Both the position numbers and the translations under genes were made by a program. From Hyphomicrobiales bacterium (GTDB lineage: Bacteria > Pseudomonadota > Alphaproteobacteria > Rhizobiales > Rhizobiaceae), in NCBI GenBank assembly GCA_900473185.1, contig UCKU01000013.1:412396-476395 (forward strand): a stretch of 64,000 nt of DNA. Reading direction: 5' to 3'. The notes under the pieces are model-generated. The model worked only from the letters and a program-made list of their open reading frames with translations. It ran no database searches and was not told the DNA's origin. The stretch's first letter is position 1, and every line of letters starts with the position of its first letter. This document shows positions 34,118 to 41,885 of the stretch, in pieces.

Positions 34118-34264
34118 ATGAGCATCGCACGCACCTTCAACAACTGGCGCAAGTATCGTCAAACCGTTACTGAGCTTGGTCGTATGTCGAGCCGCGAACT
34201 GAACGACCTGGGCATTGCTCGCGGTGATATCCGCGACGTCGCACGCGCAGCCGTCGGCCGCTAA
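34118..34264 (+). CDS. DUF1127 small protein
   Basis: A 48-residue arginine-rich protein beginning MSIARTFNNWRKYRQTVTEL and containing the family core LGRMSSRELNDLGIARGDIRD. The DUF1127 domain fills the whole protein. AAAGGGGA precedes the ATG. In Rhodobacter the homologue CcaF1 is an RNA-binding protein expressed with CcsR small RNAs, and in Agrobacterium small DUF1127 proteins affect RNA turnover and phosphate or carbon metabolism. A terminator and a CcsR-like RNA follow at once, so the same partnership is plausible here. Confidence 0.93.
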   Translation: MSIARTFNNWRKYRQTVTELGRMSSRELNDLGIARGDIRDVARAAVGR

Positions 34265-34289
34265 GGCCAGTTCTTAGTGAATACCAAAC

Positions 34290-34321
34290 GCGCTCGCCTG
34301 ATGAAGGCGGGCGCTTTTTTT
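34290..34321 (+). terminator. Rho-independent terminator of the DUF1127 gene
   Basis: A 9-bp stem with one mismatch (GCGCTCGCC pairing GGCGGGCGC) and a TGATGAA loop is followed by seven T. It separates the DUF1127 message from the structured RNA downstream. Confidence 0.92.
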
Positions 34322-34377
34322 CGTCATATCAGCTCTTCGTCTGACGCATAACGCATGGCAGCTTTGCAAATATGTGC

Positions 34378-34406
34378 CTAGAAGACTGGCAGCGACCGGC
34401 CTATAT
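34378..34406 (+). promoter_or_regulatory. RpoH-like promoter of the hairpin RNA
   Basis: CTAGAA, a 17-base spacer and CTATAT(T) match the alphaproteobacterial RpoH pattern (CTTGAA-N17-CYATAT) with one mismatch in the -35 hexamer. The predicted start is about 34412-34414, directly before the first hairpin. Confidence 0.55.
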
Positions 34407-34412
34407 TCCAGT

Positions 34413-34566
34413 TCAACGAAGTGATGAAACTCCTCCCTCGTCGCTTTGTCCGAGACGCGGCTTACCTCCTCCCGAGCCAGCGTCTACGTGGCGGCATCCT
34501 CCTCCCGCTGGCACGTGTCATAAAAGGCGTCTGCTGGATCTCCTCCCCCGGCAGACGCCTTATTCT
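34413..34566 (+). ncRNA. CcsR/cuckoo-type small RNA with four anti-Shine-Dalgarno hairpins
   Basis: Four stem-loops stand in tandem. Hairpin 1 (34419-34446) has a 9-bp stem and loop AACTCCTCCC. Hairpin 2 (34453-34485) has a 10-bp stem with one bulged A and a loop containing CCTCCTCCC. Hairpin 3 (34486-34516) has a 9-bp stem with one mismatch and a loop ATCCTCCTCCC. Hairpin 4 (34524-34561) has an 11-bp perfect stem and a loop containing CTCCTCCCCC, followed by TATTCTTTTC, and serves as the terminator. The repeated loop is complementary to ribosome-binding sites (GGAGG). The cuckoo RNA family, including Rhodobacter CcsR1-4, has this design and lies next to DUF1127 genes. A free-standing transcript of about 150 bases is inferred, and processing into units is possible. 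Confidence 0.8.
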
Positions 34567-34697
34567 TTTCGGGCAACGGCCCCAGTCACCAATAGTCTCG
34601 AAAGCTCAATCGGGGTTCTGCGGGCATCATTCACCAGTGCAGCCTTTGAAGCCCATAAGATCCTGGACCGGTACCGGCGGTCGCCGATTGCGATTCA

Positions 34698-34865
34698 TCA
34701 GGTAGAAGGGCTATCCTTTGGCGGCTCCCGCCATGGGCGACCGGGTGCGATCGGATCGCTTGCCGGAAATGTTTCCTCAAGCGACTCCTCGAGAAAGTCG
34801 TCCTGGTCCTGTTCGGAGGTGTCCGTCTCGCTGGGCCTGTTGGTAGCTTCGGCTGCTCTGATCAT
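34698..34865 (-). CDS. Small acidic protein (FPASDP motif)
   Basis: 55 residues starting at an ATG at 34865 with AAGGGG seven bases upstream. The protein is strongly acidic in its middle (DQDDFLEESLEETFPASDP) and ends in a basic, proline-rich tail. The LEETFPASDP motif recurs in small proteins of Rhizobiales and other alphaproteobacteria, whose role is unknown. It lies convergent to the structured RNA. Confidence 0.65.
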   Translation of the reverse strand: MIRAAEATNRPSETDTSEQDQDDFLEESLEETFPASDPIAPGRPWREPPKDSPST

Positions 34866-34961
34866 TTCAATCCCCTTGATGCTTGGCCCGACGAACCTAG
34901 CAAGCCTGACGGCACTTCGGCACTAGACTGTCGGATAGGCTGAGCCGCGATGTACTTCGGA

Positions 34962-35891
34962 TTAGCGGTTTCGGAAGACAGTGCAGGCAACGCCAGCGGC
35001 CCGGATCGTACTGCAGAGCTTGGTCGCTTCGGCGCGGGTCTCCCGGCCGATCCTGGCGGCATAGCGCGGGCGATAACCGAAGTTTCCGCCCCTCTGGCGC
35101 ACGATCAGGGCGCGCTCGGCGTTCAGCGGTTCGGGAAGCTTTGTGAGTGATATGGTGAAGAGCCGGTCGGCCACGGACGGATTGTAATGGGCGGCAAGCT
35201 GTACGCCCCACGGCGCCCAGTCGGCCGATCCGGTCAGGACCGGTTCATTCATTTGTCGGGTTTCGGCAAGCGCCACGCATGCATCGCGGAACGGCATGCC
35301 GTCCCGCAGTTCCGGCGCAGCGGTCTCCGGTGGGCTGTCCCGCCAGGTCTCGACGGTCTGCCCGGTAATCGCGAACACATAGTCGCGGGTCTCGATCGGC
35401 AGGCGATCGGAGGAGAGAAACCGGCTGAGGCCGGATTCACCGGCATTATAGGCAGCGGCGGCAAGTCCGAGATTGCCGAAGCGAAGCCTGAGCTCGTCGA
35501 GATAACTGGACGACGCCTTGAGCGCCTCGACGACATCGAAGCTGTTTTCCAATGCCCTCAACCGGGCAGTGCCCGGCATGAATTGGGCAATGCCCTCCGC
35601 ACCCTTCGGACTGACCGCTTCCGGTCGGAACAGGCTTTCGCGCCAGATAAGCCGGGCGAAGAAGGCAGGTGGAATGTTATGGATCGCTGCGAAACGGTCC
35701 ATGACCGCGCAGAGATCGGCATTGAAGTGATCTTTTCGAATGCAGAGCGTTTGCCCGTCACCAGCGTCCCCCTGATAAAGGCAAGTCGCTTCTGAAACGG
35801 ATGGGCCGGCAGCGCTGGCCGTGGTCGCCAAGATACCCCACGCTGCGGAAACCAGCGCCGCAGCCACTAAGCCTATGCCGCATCTCATCAT
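34962..35891 (-). CDS. Lytic transglycosylase (SLT family 1)
   Basis: Cleaves the MurNAc-GlcNAc bond of peptidoglycan in the periplasm. From the ATG at 35891 it is 309 residues with a clear signal peptide (CGIGLVAAALVSAAWGILAT). The SLT domain has the catalytic glutamate in IWRESLF, then GAEGIAQFMPGTA, AAAYNAGESG and a YVFAITG segment. A C-terminal region of about 110 residues with paired cysteines is unlike the core domain. A TTG 14 codons upstream is in frame but would bury the signal peptide. It is monocistronic. Confidence 0.9.
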   Translation of the reverse strand: MMRCGIGLVAAALVSAAWGILATTASAAGPSVSEATCLYQGDAGDGQTLCIRKDHFNADLCAVMDRFAAIHNIPPAFFARLIWRESLFRPEAVSPKGAEGIAQFMPGTARLRALENSFDVVEALKASSSYLDELRLRFGNLGLAAAAYNAGESGLSRFLSSDRLPIETRDYVFAITGQTVETWRDSPPETAAPELRDGMPFRDACVALAETRQMNEPVLTGSADWAPWGVQLAAHYNPSVADRLFTISLTKLPEPLNAERALIVRQRGGNFGYRPRYAARIGRETRAEATKLCSTIRAAGVACTVFRNR

Positions 35892-35985
35892 CGCCAAACC
35901 TTGCCTGGCGACATCGTCGCGGTTTTCAGACAAGACGGCAAGCTTCCTTCGTCAGTCCCGCGGCCCTGGCTGCGGGCGACAGGCC

Positions 35986-36249
35986 TCAGTGCACGACGGT
36001 CAAGATCGCAATGCCGGCTTCAGCTGCCGCACGACGAATAGCGTTCTGCAGTTCGCTAACATCGATCTGTCCGCTGATCGCATCGACGCAGGCCTTGACG
36101 GCCACGACATATTCCTCGCCGTCTTCTGAAGGCCAGTCCGCTATCAAAACCTCAGCGGCGTCTCTCAACGTTCTGAGGACCCTGTATTTTTCCCGGCCAC
36201 CCAGCATCAGTACCAGAGGGGGAAAGCGCTCGTATGTGTTCCATTCCAT
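35986..36249 (-). CDS. DUF982 family protein
   Basis: 87 residues from an ATG with GGAG ten bases upstream. It begins MEWNTYERFPPLVLMLGGRE and continues with RVLRTLRDAAEVLIADWP, the conserved DUF982 core, then a C-terminal helix pair. The family is small, multi-copy and nearly restricted to Rhizobiales; its function is unknown. The longer upstream frame is not family-like and is discarded. Confidence 0.85.
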   Translation of the reverse strand: MEWNTYERFPPLVLMLGGREKYRVLRTLRDAAEVLIADWPSEDGEEYVVAVKACVDAISGQIDVSELQNAIRRAAAEAGIAILTVVH

Positions 36250-36565
36250 TACACTTGGTCTCCCCAACGTAAGGATATTGGTAACGTTGCAAGAACCATA
36301 CCGATCGCTTGTGAAAATCCTGCATCCGACAACTTTAAGGTTACGGGCCGAATTTGAGGTTCGGGTTAGCATCAAAAATGGAGACATAAACTCAAGTTTG
36401 ATATTGCGTCGTATCCCCGCCTTCGCTAGAGAAGGGTTATTGGCCGGAGAGGATCCAGCCACGTAAGCGTTAACGTCACTCAACGCGTATGATCGAACGG
36501 CTTTGCGGCTTCGATCTGCGCGACTGTGTCCTGCGGATCGTTTCCCAAAGCCCCGGAAGGACATG
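36250..36565. other. Divergent intergenic region
   Basis: About 315 bases between the DUF982 and siderophore-interacting protein genes. A run CGTAAGCGTTAACG near 36461-36474 is palindrome-like but does not match an operator I know. No gene recognised. Confidence 0.4.
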
Positions 36566-37336
36566 ATGGATAACAACCAGTCCACACATCACCCGTTCCC
36601 TGCGCCTATCATCGAACGGGTTCGCCATGAATTGCGCCGCCGTTCGCCGACGGTCGAAAGCGTGGCCGATATTACGCCCGGCATGCGGCGCATCGTGCTG
36701 ATGGGCGAAGACCTCGCCGATTTCACCAGCCTTGCACCTGACGATCACATCAAGATCATCGTGCCAGGCGCCGATGGCGCCGAGGAACGTCGGGACTACA
36801 CGCCGCGCCGCTATGATAACGCTGCCCGCAGCCTGACGATCGACTTTGCCCTGCACGAGGCCGGTCCGGTCACGCAATGGGCAATCGACGCCCAGCCAGG
36901 CAGGTCTCTTGAAATCGGCGGCCCGCGCGGCTCAGCCGTGGTTGCCGGGAATGTGAAGACATGGCTTTTGATCGGCGATGAGACGGCTTTGCCTGCCATC
37001 GGCCGGCGCATCGAGGAGAGCGGGGCCGATACGACCATTGCGACAATCGCAGCAGTCGCAGGCCCGGAAGAAGAGCAAACCTTCGAGACAGCCGCAGAGC
37101 TCAGAACGCGTTGGGTTTACCGTCCTCTGTCCGATGCGGCGAACGCCGAACCGCTGATTGCTGCCCTGGCGGGGATCCATATCGTTCCCCAGACCTTCGT
37201 CTGGATTGCAGCCGAAGCGTCGGTGGTGCGGGCAATCCGTGCCTATCTCGTCGAAGAACGCGGCTATCCGCTGAGCTGGATCAAGGCCTCGGGCTATTGG
37301 GTCAAGGGCCAGGCCGATACGACAGAGAAGTTCTGA
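36566..37336 (+). CDS. Siderophore-interacting protein (FAD/NAD(P)H ferric reductase family)
   Basis: Releases iron from imported siderophores by reducing ferric to ferrous iron. About 256 residues. The FAD_binding_9 domain has the motif RRDYTPRRYD (flavin binding) and the loop GPRGSAVV. The C-terminal SIP domain follows (WLLIGDETALPAIGRRIEE) and ends in a typical SWIKASGYWVKGQ stretch. GGAAGG is best spaced for the ATG at 36566; 36563 is also possible. No Fur box was identified by eye. It is monocistronic. Confidence 0.92.
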   Translation: MDNNQSTHHPFPAPIIERVRHELRRRSPTVESVADITPGMRRIVLMGEDLADFTSLAPDDHIKIIVPGADGAEERRDYTPRRYDNAARSLTIDFALHEAGPVTQWAIDAQPGRSLEIGGPRGSAVVAGNVKTWLLIGDETALPAIGRRIEESGADTTIATIAAVAGPEEEQTFETAAELRTRWVYRPLSDAANAEPLIAALAGIHIVPQTFVWIAAEASVVRAIRAYLVEERGYPLSWIKASGYWVKGQADTTEKF

Positions 37337-37369
37337 TAGCCGGGAGAAATTCCTCTGCTCCGCCATCTC

Positions 37370-37391
37370 GCTCCTGCCAGTCGGCAGGAGC
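37370..37391 (+). terminator. Hairpin after the siderophore-interacting protein gene
   Basis: A perfect 9-bp stem GCTCCTGCC-AGTC-GGCAGGAGC lies about 34 bases after the stop. It has no T-tract, so it may be a weak or Rho-assisted terminator. Confidence 0.5.
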
Positions 37392-37470
37392 GGCGTGGCA
37401 AGGCCCTCATTTGAACTCTGCGGCGGAACCTAGAACGAATGCCGGTGTTTCCTAGGAAAGGAGATGCGTC

Positions 37471-37643
37471 ATGGGCACGAAGGATAGCAACGCCAAAGCC
37501 GTCCCCGGGATGTCGGACCGATTGCGGAATCGCCAGATCGTGCGGACAAGGAAGCCATTGCTCCGCCGACCGTCCAGCCGCCGGGCGCCAGGGATGAAAG
37601 TGAGCGGGCGATCGTCGATCCGATCACCGGCGTCGCCCACTGA
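37471..37643 (+). pseudogene. Frameshifted small gene upstream of DUF2934
   Basis: An ATG at 37471 has a strong site (AAAGGAG) and starts MGTKDSNAKAVPG. At the G-run 37507-37509 the sensible reading shifts: with one extra G the frame continues as DVGPIAESPDRADKE, then APPTVQPPGARDESERA and IVDPITGVAH, stopping at 37641-37643 (58 residues). Without it the frame runs on, basic and unstructured, into the next gene. Composition and stop position favour the shifted reading. It may be a recent mutation or a sequencing error in a homopolymer. Confidence 0.6.
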
Positions 37644-37684
37644 CGAGAGAACGCCGGCAGATTGGGGCGATTGGAGGCAACAGA

Positions 37685-37903
37685 ATGGCTAGGGACAAGG
37701 AAGAAGCAATTCGGCAGCGCGCCTACGAGATCTGGGAGCAAGAGGGGTACCCGGAAGGGGCCGCGCTACGCCACTGGCTGCAGGCATCCGACGAGTTCAG
37801 CGAGGATGACGAACACGAGACGATGCAGGAATTGATCGATGAAGACGATCGCGACGATGCGGCTCTGCTGCAGGGCGCGGGTGAGAGCGGCACGCGACAC
37901 TAG
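37685..37903 (+). CDS. DUF2934 family protein
   Basis: 72 residues. The N-terminal DUF2934 helix pair is clear (IRQRAYEIWEQEGYPEG and LRHWLQASDEF). The rest is an acidic tail (DEHETMQELIDEDDRDD). These small proteins of unknown role are widespread in rhizobia and often near stress or glycogen genes. It starts 41 bases after the frameshifted gene's expected stop and is likely in the same operon. Confidence 0.85.
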   Translation: MARDKEEAIRQRAYEIWEQEGYPEGAALRHWLQASDEFSEDDEHETMQELIDEDDRDDAALLQGAGESGTRH

Positions 37904-37918
37904 TCGCGCATAGGTAGA

Positions 37919-38293
37919 TTATTTCTCGGTTCGCTCCAGCAGAATTCGAGCTTCCTCGAAGCGGCGTTTTCGATCGGCATCATCTTCACCTGGTGAATAA
38001 CAGGTATTCGATACGCAGAACCGCGCAAGATGATGCGGCTTGTCGACCTTGTCGAATTCGCATTCGAACGTATCGGTCATCTCGCCCGGCGCTGTTCCCG
38101 ATCTCGTCGAATAGGTCATGCGAACACCCGGTGGCTTGAGTTCCGGGAAGGATTGAACCGTGCCGATCGAAAGCTGATCGCTCATGAAGAAGCCCTTGGC
38201 GACTGATTGGCATGTCGCCTCCAGATCCGGGGATTGCGCGAAAGCTGCCGCCGGAAACAGGATAATGCCGAATAATACTAGACGTTTACGCAA
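37919..38293 (-). CDS. Exported hypothetical protein
   Basis: 124 residues from a TTG start with GAGGAG six bases upstream. A basic N-terminus and hydrophobic core form a signal peptide (VLFGIILFPAAAFAQS). The mature part of about 105 residues has four cysteines (EATCQS, TFECEF, RFCVSNTCYS). I do not recognise the fold. The upstream ATG frame (to 38335) gives a worse signal and is less likely. Confidence 0.65.
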   Translation of the reverse strand: MRKRLVLFGIILFPAAAFAQSPDLEATCQSVAKGFFMSDQLSIGTVQSFPELKPPGVRMTYSTRSGTAPGEMTDTFECEFDKVDKPHHLARFCVSNTCYSPGEDDADRKRRFEEARILLERTEK

Positions 38294-38359
38294 GGGCGTC
38301 TCCTCATGGTATCGTTCAGAGTGAGGTAGCGCCAATACGGCAAAAACAAGTGGGGCGCC

Positions 38360-38578
38360 TCAGGCGGCGCCGGAAAAATCTTCCGACAGCAGGCCAAGCA
38401 ACTCGTCATGATCCCGCACACCGAATTCGAACCAGTCGACCAGCGCTTTCGCCTTTGCCATTCCGAGATTGCTGCTACGGCTGCAACGCGCGGCCGCGCA
38501 CCATTCCTGGTGAATGCCGTCGAGAAAATTCATCGTCTCTGACGTCAGCGCTTCCTTCGGCCAAACCGTTCGCGTCAT
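38360..38578 (-). CDS. Small hypothetical protein
   Basis: 72 residues from an ATG preceded by AGGGAGCAAGG. Mixed helical composition (AKAKALVDWFEFGVRDHDEL) with two cysteines (EWCAAARCSR). No recognisable domain. It stands alone between convergent and co-oriented neighbours. Confidence 0.55.
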   Translation of the reverse strand: MTRTVWPKEALTSETMNFLDGIHQEWCAAARCSRSSNLGMAKAKALVDWFEFGVRDHDELLGLLSEDFSGAA

Positions 38579-38690
38579 CGCCTTGCTCCCTGGTGCGGCC
38601 CTACACTAGATGACCTATGGTTGAGGGCAATGGCGAGAATGCAACACCGATGGATTAGTTGTCATTGGCGGCTGCGCCGTCGCGCAACAG

Positions 38691-38718
38691 AAAAGCGGCA
38701 GGCGTTGAGGCCTGCCGC
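38691..38718 (-). terminator. Rho-independent terminator of the second sugar-importer operon
   Basis: A 9-bp perfect stem GCGGCAGGC-loop-GCCTGCCGC (38695-38718) is followed on the minus strand by TTTTCTGTT. It lies 30 bases after the stop of the fused oxidoreductase, the last gene of the operon. Confidence 0.9.
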
Positions 38719-38748
38719 ATGTCGTCACATACTCTCTGGACGAGGCAA

Positions 38749-40752
38749 TCAGCCCTCCAGCCACTTCACCTGTTCGGGCGTCAGCGTGATGTTCAGTGCC
38801 GAAAGGCTGTCTTCCAGCTCAGCGATCGTGCGCGGTCCGATCAGCGGGATAACGGGGAACGGCTGGGCGATAACATAGGCAAGCGCGATATGGATCGGAT
38901 GCCGGCCAAGCTCTTTGGCAAGCGCGATTGCTCGGTCACGTCGCACGAAGTTGCGATCCGAATACCAGCAGCGAACAATCTCCTCGTCATCGCGCTTGTC
39001 GCGACCAGCCCGGTCGGTGAAGAAGCCGCGGCCCTGGCTCGACCAGGCGAAGTTCGGGATCTGCTTTTCGTTCAGCCACTTTTTCCACTCATCGTCCGAG
39101 GCGGCAACGCAGCCGGCCCAGATCGGATCGAGCATTTCGGCGAGCGAGAAGTTATTGGAAAGGGCGGCAGGTGCTTGCTTCCCGTTCTTCTTCGCATAGG
39201 CGATCGCCTCGTCAAAACGCTCACGCGTCCAGTTCGAGCCGCCGAAGATGCCGCGGATGCGGCCGCGCTTGACCTCGGCATCCATGGCATCGACGAATTC
39301 GCCGACCGGCACGTCAGTGTTATCGCGATGCATGAAGTAGATATCGATATAGTCGGTCTTCAGCCGGTTGAGAGACTGATCGAGCTGCTTGCTGATGACA
39401 TCGGGATAGCAGAGCGGCGAGTGGACGCCCTTGCCGATCAGCACGATCTCCTCGCGTGGAACCTGCCGGCTCGTATGCCAGTCGCCGAAAATAGCCTCCG
39501 TCTTGCCGCCGCCATAGACGAAGGCGGTATCGAAGACATTGCCGCCGGCTTCATAGAAGGTATCGAGCGTCAGCGAGGCGGCCGCGAAATTCGGGAAGAA
39601 TTCGAAGCCGAGGGTGACGACTGAGGCCGGCTTGGAAATGCCGGGGATCTGGCGCTGCGGAATCGAGTTGCCGCGCCGGACAGCACCGCCGGCAATGTTC
39701 AGGGTGCGCTTGGCTGCTTTCTCGACGCCATATTCGAGGCCAACCGAAGCGCGCCACTGGTCGAGCACCTTGAGATTGTTGATCGAATCCGCCCAGCTCA
39801 TGCCCGGTGAGCGGAATTCCGGCTCGCCCGCGCGGATCGCGTCACCGGCAGCGTCCGCTTCGAACGAGTAGAGCCAGCGGTCTTCCTTGACTTCGATCGT
39901 CTCCTGCTCACCGTTCCTGAAGATCTCGATCTTGCCGACGCCGCCCTTATGGCCGGAGGCGAACCAGAAATCCTTGACTTCGATGCGGCCCTGCGAGCCG
40001 ATGATGCGCAGCACATTGTCCTGCTGCGCCATGATCGAGCACGAGACCTCAGCGATGATCTCGTTCGGGAATTTGAGCACGGCCGACGCCCATTCGTCGA
40101 CGCCGGACTGGCCGAGATGAGCGACACCCGAAACCTTCTCCGGATCGAGGAATGGTTTGCCGGCCACTGCACCGGCAATCAACCGGGCCATGGAAACGGG
40201 ATAGCCGCCGACATCGAGAATGCCGCCGCCAGCCGTTTCGTTGGCAAAAAGGCGGTGTTCCGGCTTGTAGGTGCCCATGCTGAAGCCGAAGCTGGAGCGG
40301 ATGATGCGGATTTCGCCGATCGTGCCGCTCTTGACGAGCTCGACCAGCTTTTCGGTCTGCGGATGCACACGATACATGAAGGCTTCGCCGGCAAAGACGC
40401 CGGCCTTCTTCGCCTCGTAATAGATCGCCTCGGCATCATAGGCCGAGAGAGCGATCGGCTTTTCGACCAGCACATGTTTGCCGGCGCGGATTGCCTTGAT
40501 GGCCCATTCGGAATGCCCGGTATGGGGCGTGGCGATATAGATCGCGTCGACCTCCTTGTCGGCCAACAGCGCTTCATAACCCTTGACGATACGCGCACCT
40601 GGAAAGCCATCGGCAAGGCCTGGCTTGTCGGGATTGCGGGTGGCGATCGCCACGAGTTTGCCGGCGCGCGAATGCGCGACGCCATCGGCAAAAGTGCGGG
40701 CGATGGTGCCGGGGCCGATAATGCCCCAGCGGATCGGATTATCTGAAGTCAT
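38749..40752 (-). CDS. Fused Gfo/Idh/MocA oxidoreductase and aldo/keto reductase
   Basis: A 667-residue two-domain enzyme. Residues 1 to about 350 are a Gfo/Idh/MocA dehydrogenase with nucleotide motif GIIGPGTIARTFADGV and signature VEKPIAL. Residues from about 375 are an aldo/keto reductase barrel with its catalytic tetrad regions: Asp and Tyr in NVFDTAFVYGGG, Lys in IGKG, His in YFMHRDN, then the cofactor site near FPVIPLIGPRT. Both active sites look complete. It is last in a CUT1 importer operon and its start has AGAGGAT. Consecutive redox steps (oxidation then reduction, an epimerase-like outcome) on the imported sugar are a plausible inference. Confidence 0.9.
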   Translation of the reverse strand: MTSDNPIRWGIIGPGTIARTFADGVAHSRAGKLVAIATRNPDKPGLADGFPGARIVKGYEALLADKEVDAIYIATPHTGHSEWAIKAIRAGKHVLVEKPIALSAYDAEAIYYEAKKAGVFAGEAFMYRVHPQTEKLVELVKSGTIGEIRIIRSSFGFSMGTYKPEHRLFANETAGGGILDVGGYPVSMARLIAGAVAGKPFLDPEKVSGVAHLGQSGVDEWASAVLKFPNEIIAEVSCSIMAQQDNVLRIIGSQGRIEVKDFWFASGHKGGVGKIEIFRNGEQETIEVKEDRWLYSFEADAAGDAIRAGEPEFRSPGMSWADSINNLKVLDQWRASVGLEYGVEKAAKRTLNIAGGAVRRGNSIPQRQIPGISKPASVVTLGFEFFPNFAAASLTLDTFYEAGGNVFDTAFVYGGGKTEAIFGDWHTSRQVPREEIVLIGKGVHSPLCYPDVISKQLDQSLNRLKTDYIDIYFMHRDNTDVPVGEFVDAMDAEVKRGRIRGIFGGSNWTRERFDEAIAYAKKNGKQAPAALSNNFSLAEMLDPIWAGCVAASDDEWKKWLNEKQIPNFAWSSQGRGFFTDRAGRDKRDDEEIVRCWYSDRNFVRRDRAIALAKELGRHPIHIALAYVIAQPFPVIPLIGPRTIAELEDSLSALNITLTPEQVKWLEG

Positions 40753-40788
40753 GACTATCCTCTTTCGTCTTTCGGTCTTGGGCTTGCG

Positions 40789-41874
40789 TTATCGGAGCCG
40801 CTTGCTGGCTGCATCGAACAGGAAGGTGCGAGCGGCGGCCAGCGACACCGTCAGCCGCTCGGTCTTGCCGAGGCTGCGGGATTCCGGCTGTTCGATGATG
40901 AGCTGCTCACCGCCGAAGTTTGCGTAGATGTAGCTGGTGTTGCCGAGGTGCTCGGCGACATCGACGGCAACCGTCAGATCCGCTTCACCCTGACCCGCCT
41001 CGCCAAAATGCTCTGGCCGGATGCCGAGCGTGACGGGCGTGCCCGATGTGATGGACGGATCGTGCAATGGTACCGTGAGGCGCACCATTCTGTCGTCCGC
41101 GAGCGCGACTGTCGCCTTGCCCGCCTGGACCTCGGCCACCTCGGCCTTGAGGAAATTCATCTTCGGCGAACCGACGAAGCCGGCGACGAACTGGTTAGCC
41201 GGATCGTCATAGAGGTCGAGCGGCGCGCCGATCTGTTCGATATTGCCGGCGCGCAGAACGACAATCTTGTCGGCGAGCGTCATCGCCTCCGTCTGGTCGT
41301 GTGTCACATAGATCATCGTCGTGCCGAGCTGCTTGTGCAGTCTGGAGATCTCGACACGCATCTGCACGCGCAGTTCCGCGTCGAGGTTTGATAGCGGTTC
41401 GTCGAACAGGAAGACCTGCGGTTCTCGCACGATGGCGCGGCCGATTGCGACGCGCTGGCGCTGGCCGCCGGAAAGCTGCTTCGGCCGGCGCTTCATCAAT
41501 TCCGTGATCTGCAGGATCTCCGCGACATGGCGCACGCGCCGTTCGGTGTCTGCCTTCGGGTTACCATTCATGCGCAGGCCGAAGCTGAGGTTCTCCTCGA
41601 CAGTCAGATGCGGGTAGAGCGCATAGGATTGGAAGACCATGGCGATGCCACGGTCGGCCGGCTCGACATCGTTGACGACGCGGCCGCCGATCTTCAGCTC
41701 GCCGCCGGTGATATCCTCAAGGCCGGCGATCATGCGCAGCAGCGTGGACTTGCCGCAGCCGGAGGGGCCGACGAAGACGACGAACTCGCCGTCCTTCACG
41801 TCCAGATCGGCGCCATGAATGATTTCAAGCGCGCCGTAGCGCTTGACGATATTATTGAGTGAAAGCTCCGCCAT
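40789..41874 (-). CDS. CUT1 ABC transporter ATP-binding protein (UgpC/MalK-like)
   Basis: 361 residues: Walker A GPSGCGKST, Q-loop FQSYALYPHLT, signature LSGGQRQR, Walker B VFLFDEPLSNLD, H-loop YVTHDQTEAMT, and a C-terminal TOBE/MalK domain (LGIRPEHFGE). The ATG at 41874 (MAELSLNNIVKRYG) is the family start; the longer upstream frame runs into the permease. It lies 11 bases after the MalG-like gene stop and shares its transcript. Confidence 0.94.
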   Translation of the reverse strand: MAELSLNNIVKRYGALEIIHGADLDVKDGEFVVFVGPSGCGKSTLLRMIAGLEDITGGELKIGGRVVNDVEPADRGIAMVFQSYALYPHLTVEENLSFGLRMNGNPKADTERRVRHVAEILQITELMKRRPKQLSGGQRQRVAIGRAIVREPQVFLFDEPLSNLDAELRVQMRVEISRLHKQLGTTMIYVTHDQTEAMTLADKIVVLRAGNIEQIGAPLDLYDDPANQFVAGFVGSPKMNFLKAEVAEVQAGKATVALADDRMVRLTVPLHDPSITSGTPVTLGIRPEHFGEAGQGEADLTVAVDVAEHLGNTSYIYANFGGEQLIIEQPESRSLGKTERLTVSLAAARTFLFDAASKRLR

Positions 41875-41885
41875 AGGCCCCTCGA

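Noticed and set aside
34372..34926. 184-codon plus-strand frame across the hairpin RNA
   Set aside because: It would be translated through four stable hairpins and a terminator and contains no domain. The RNA reading explains the sequence better.
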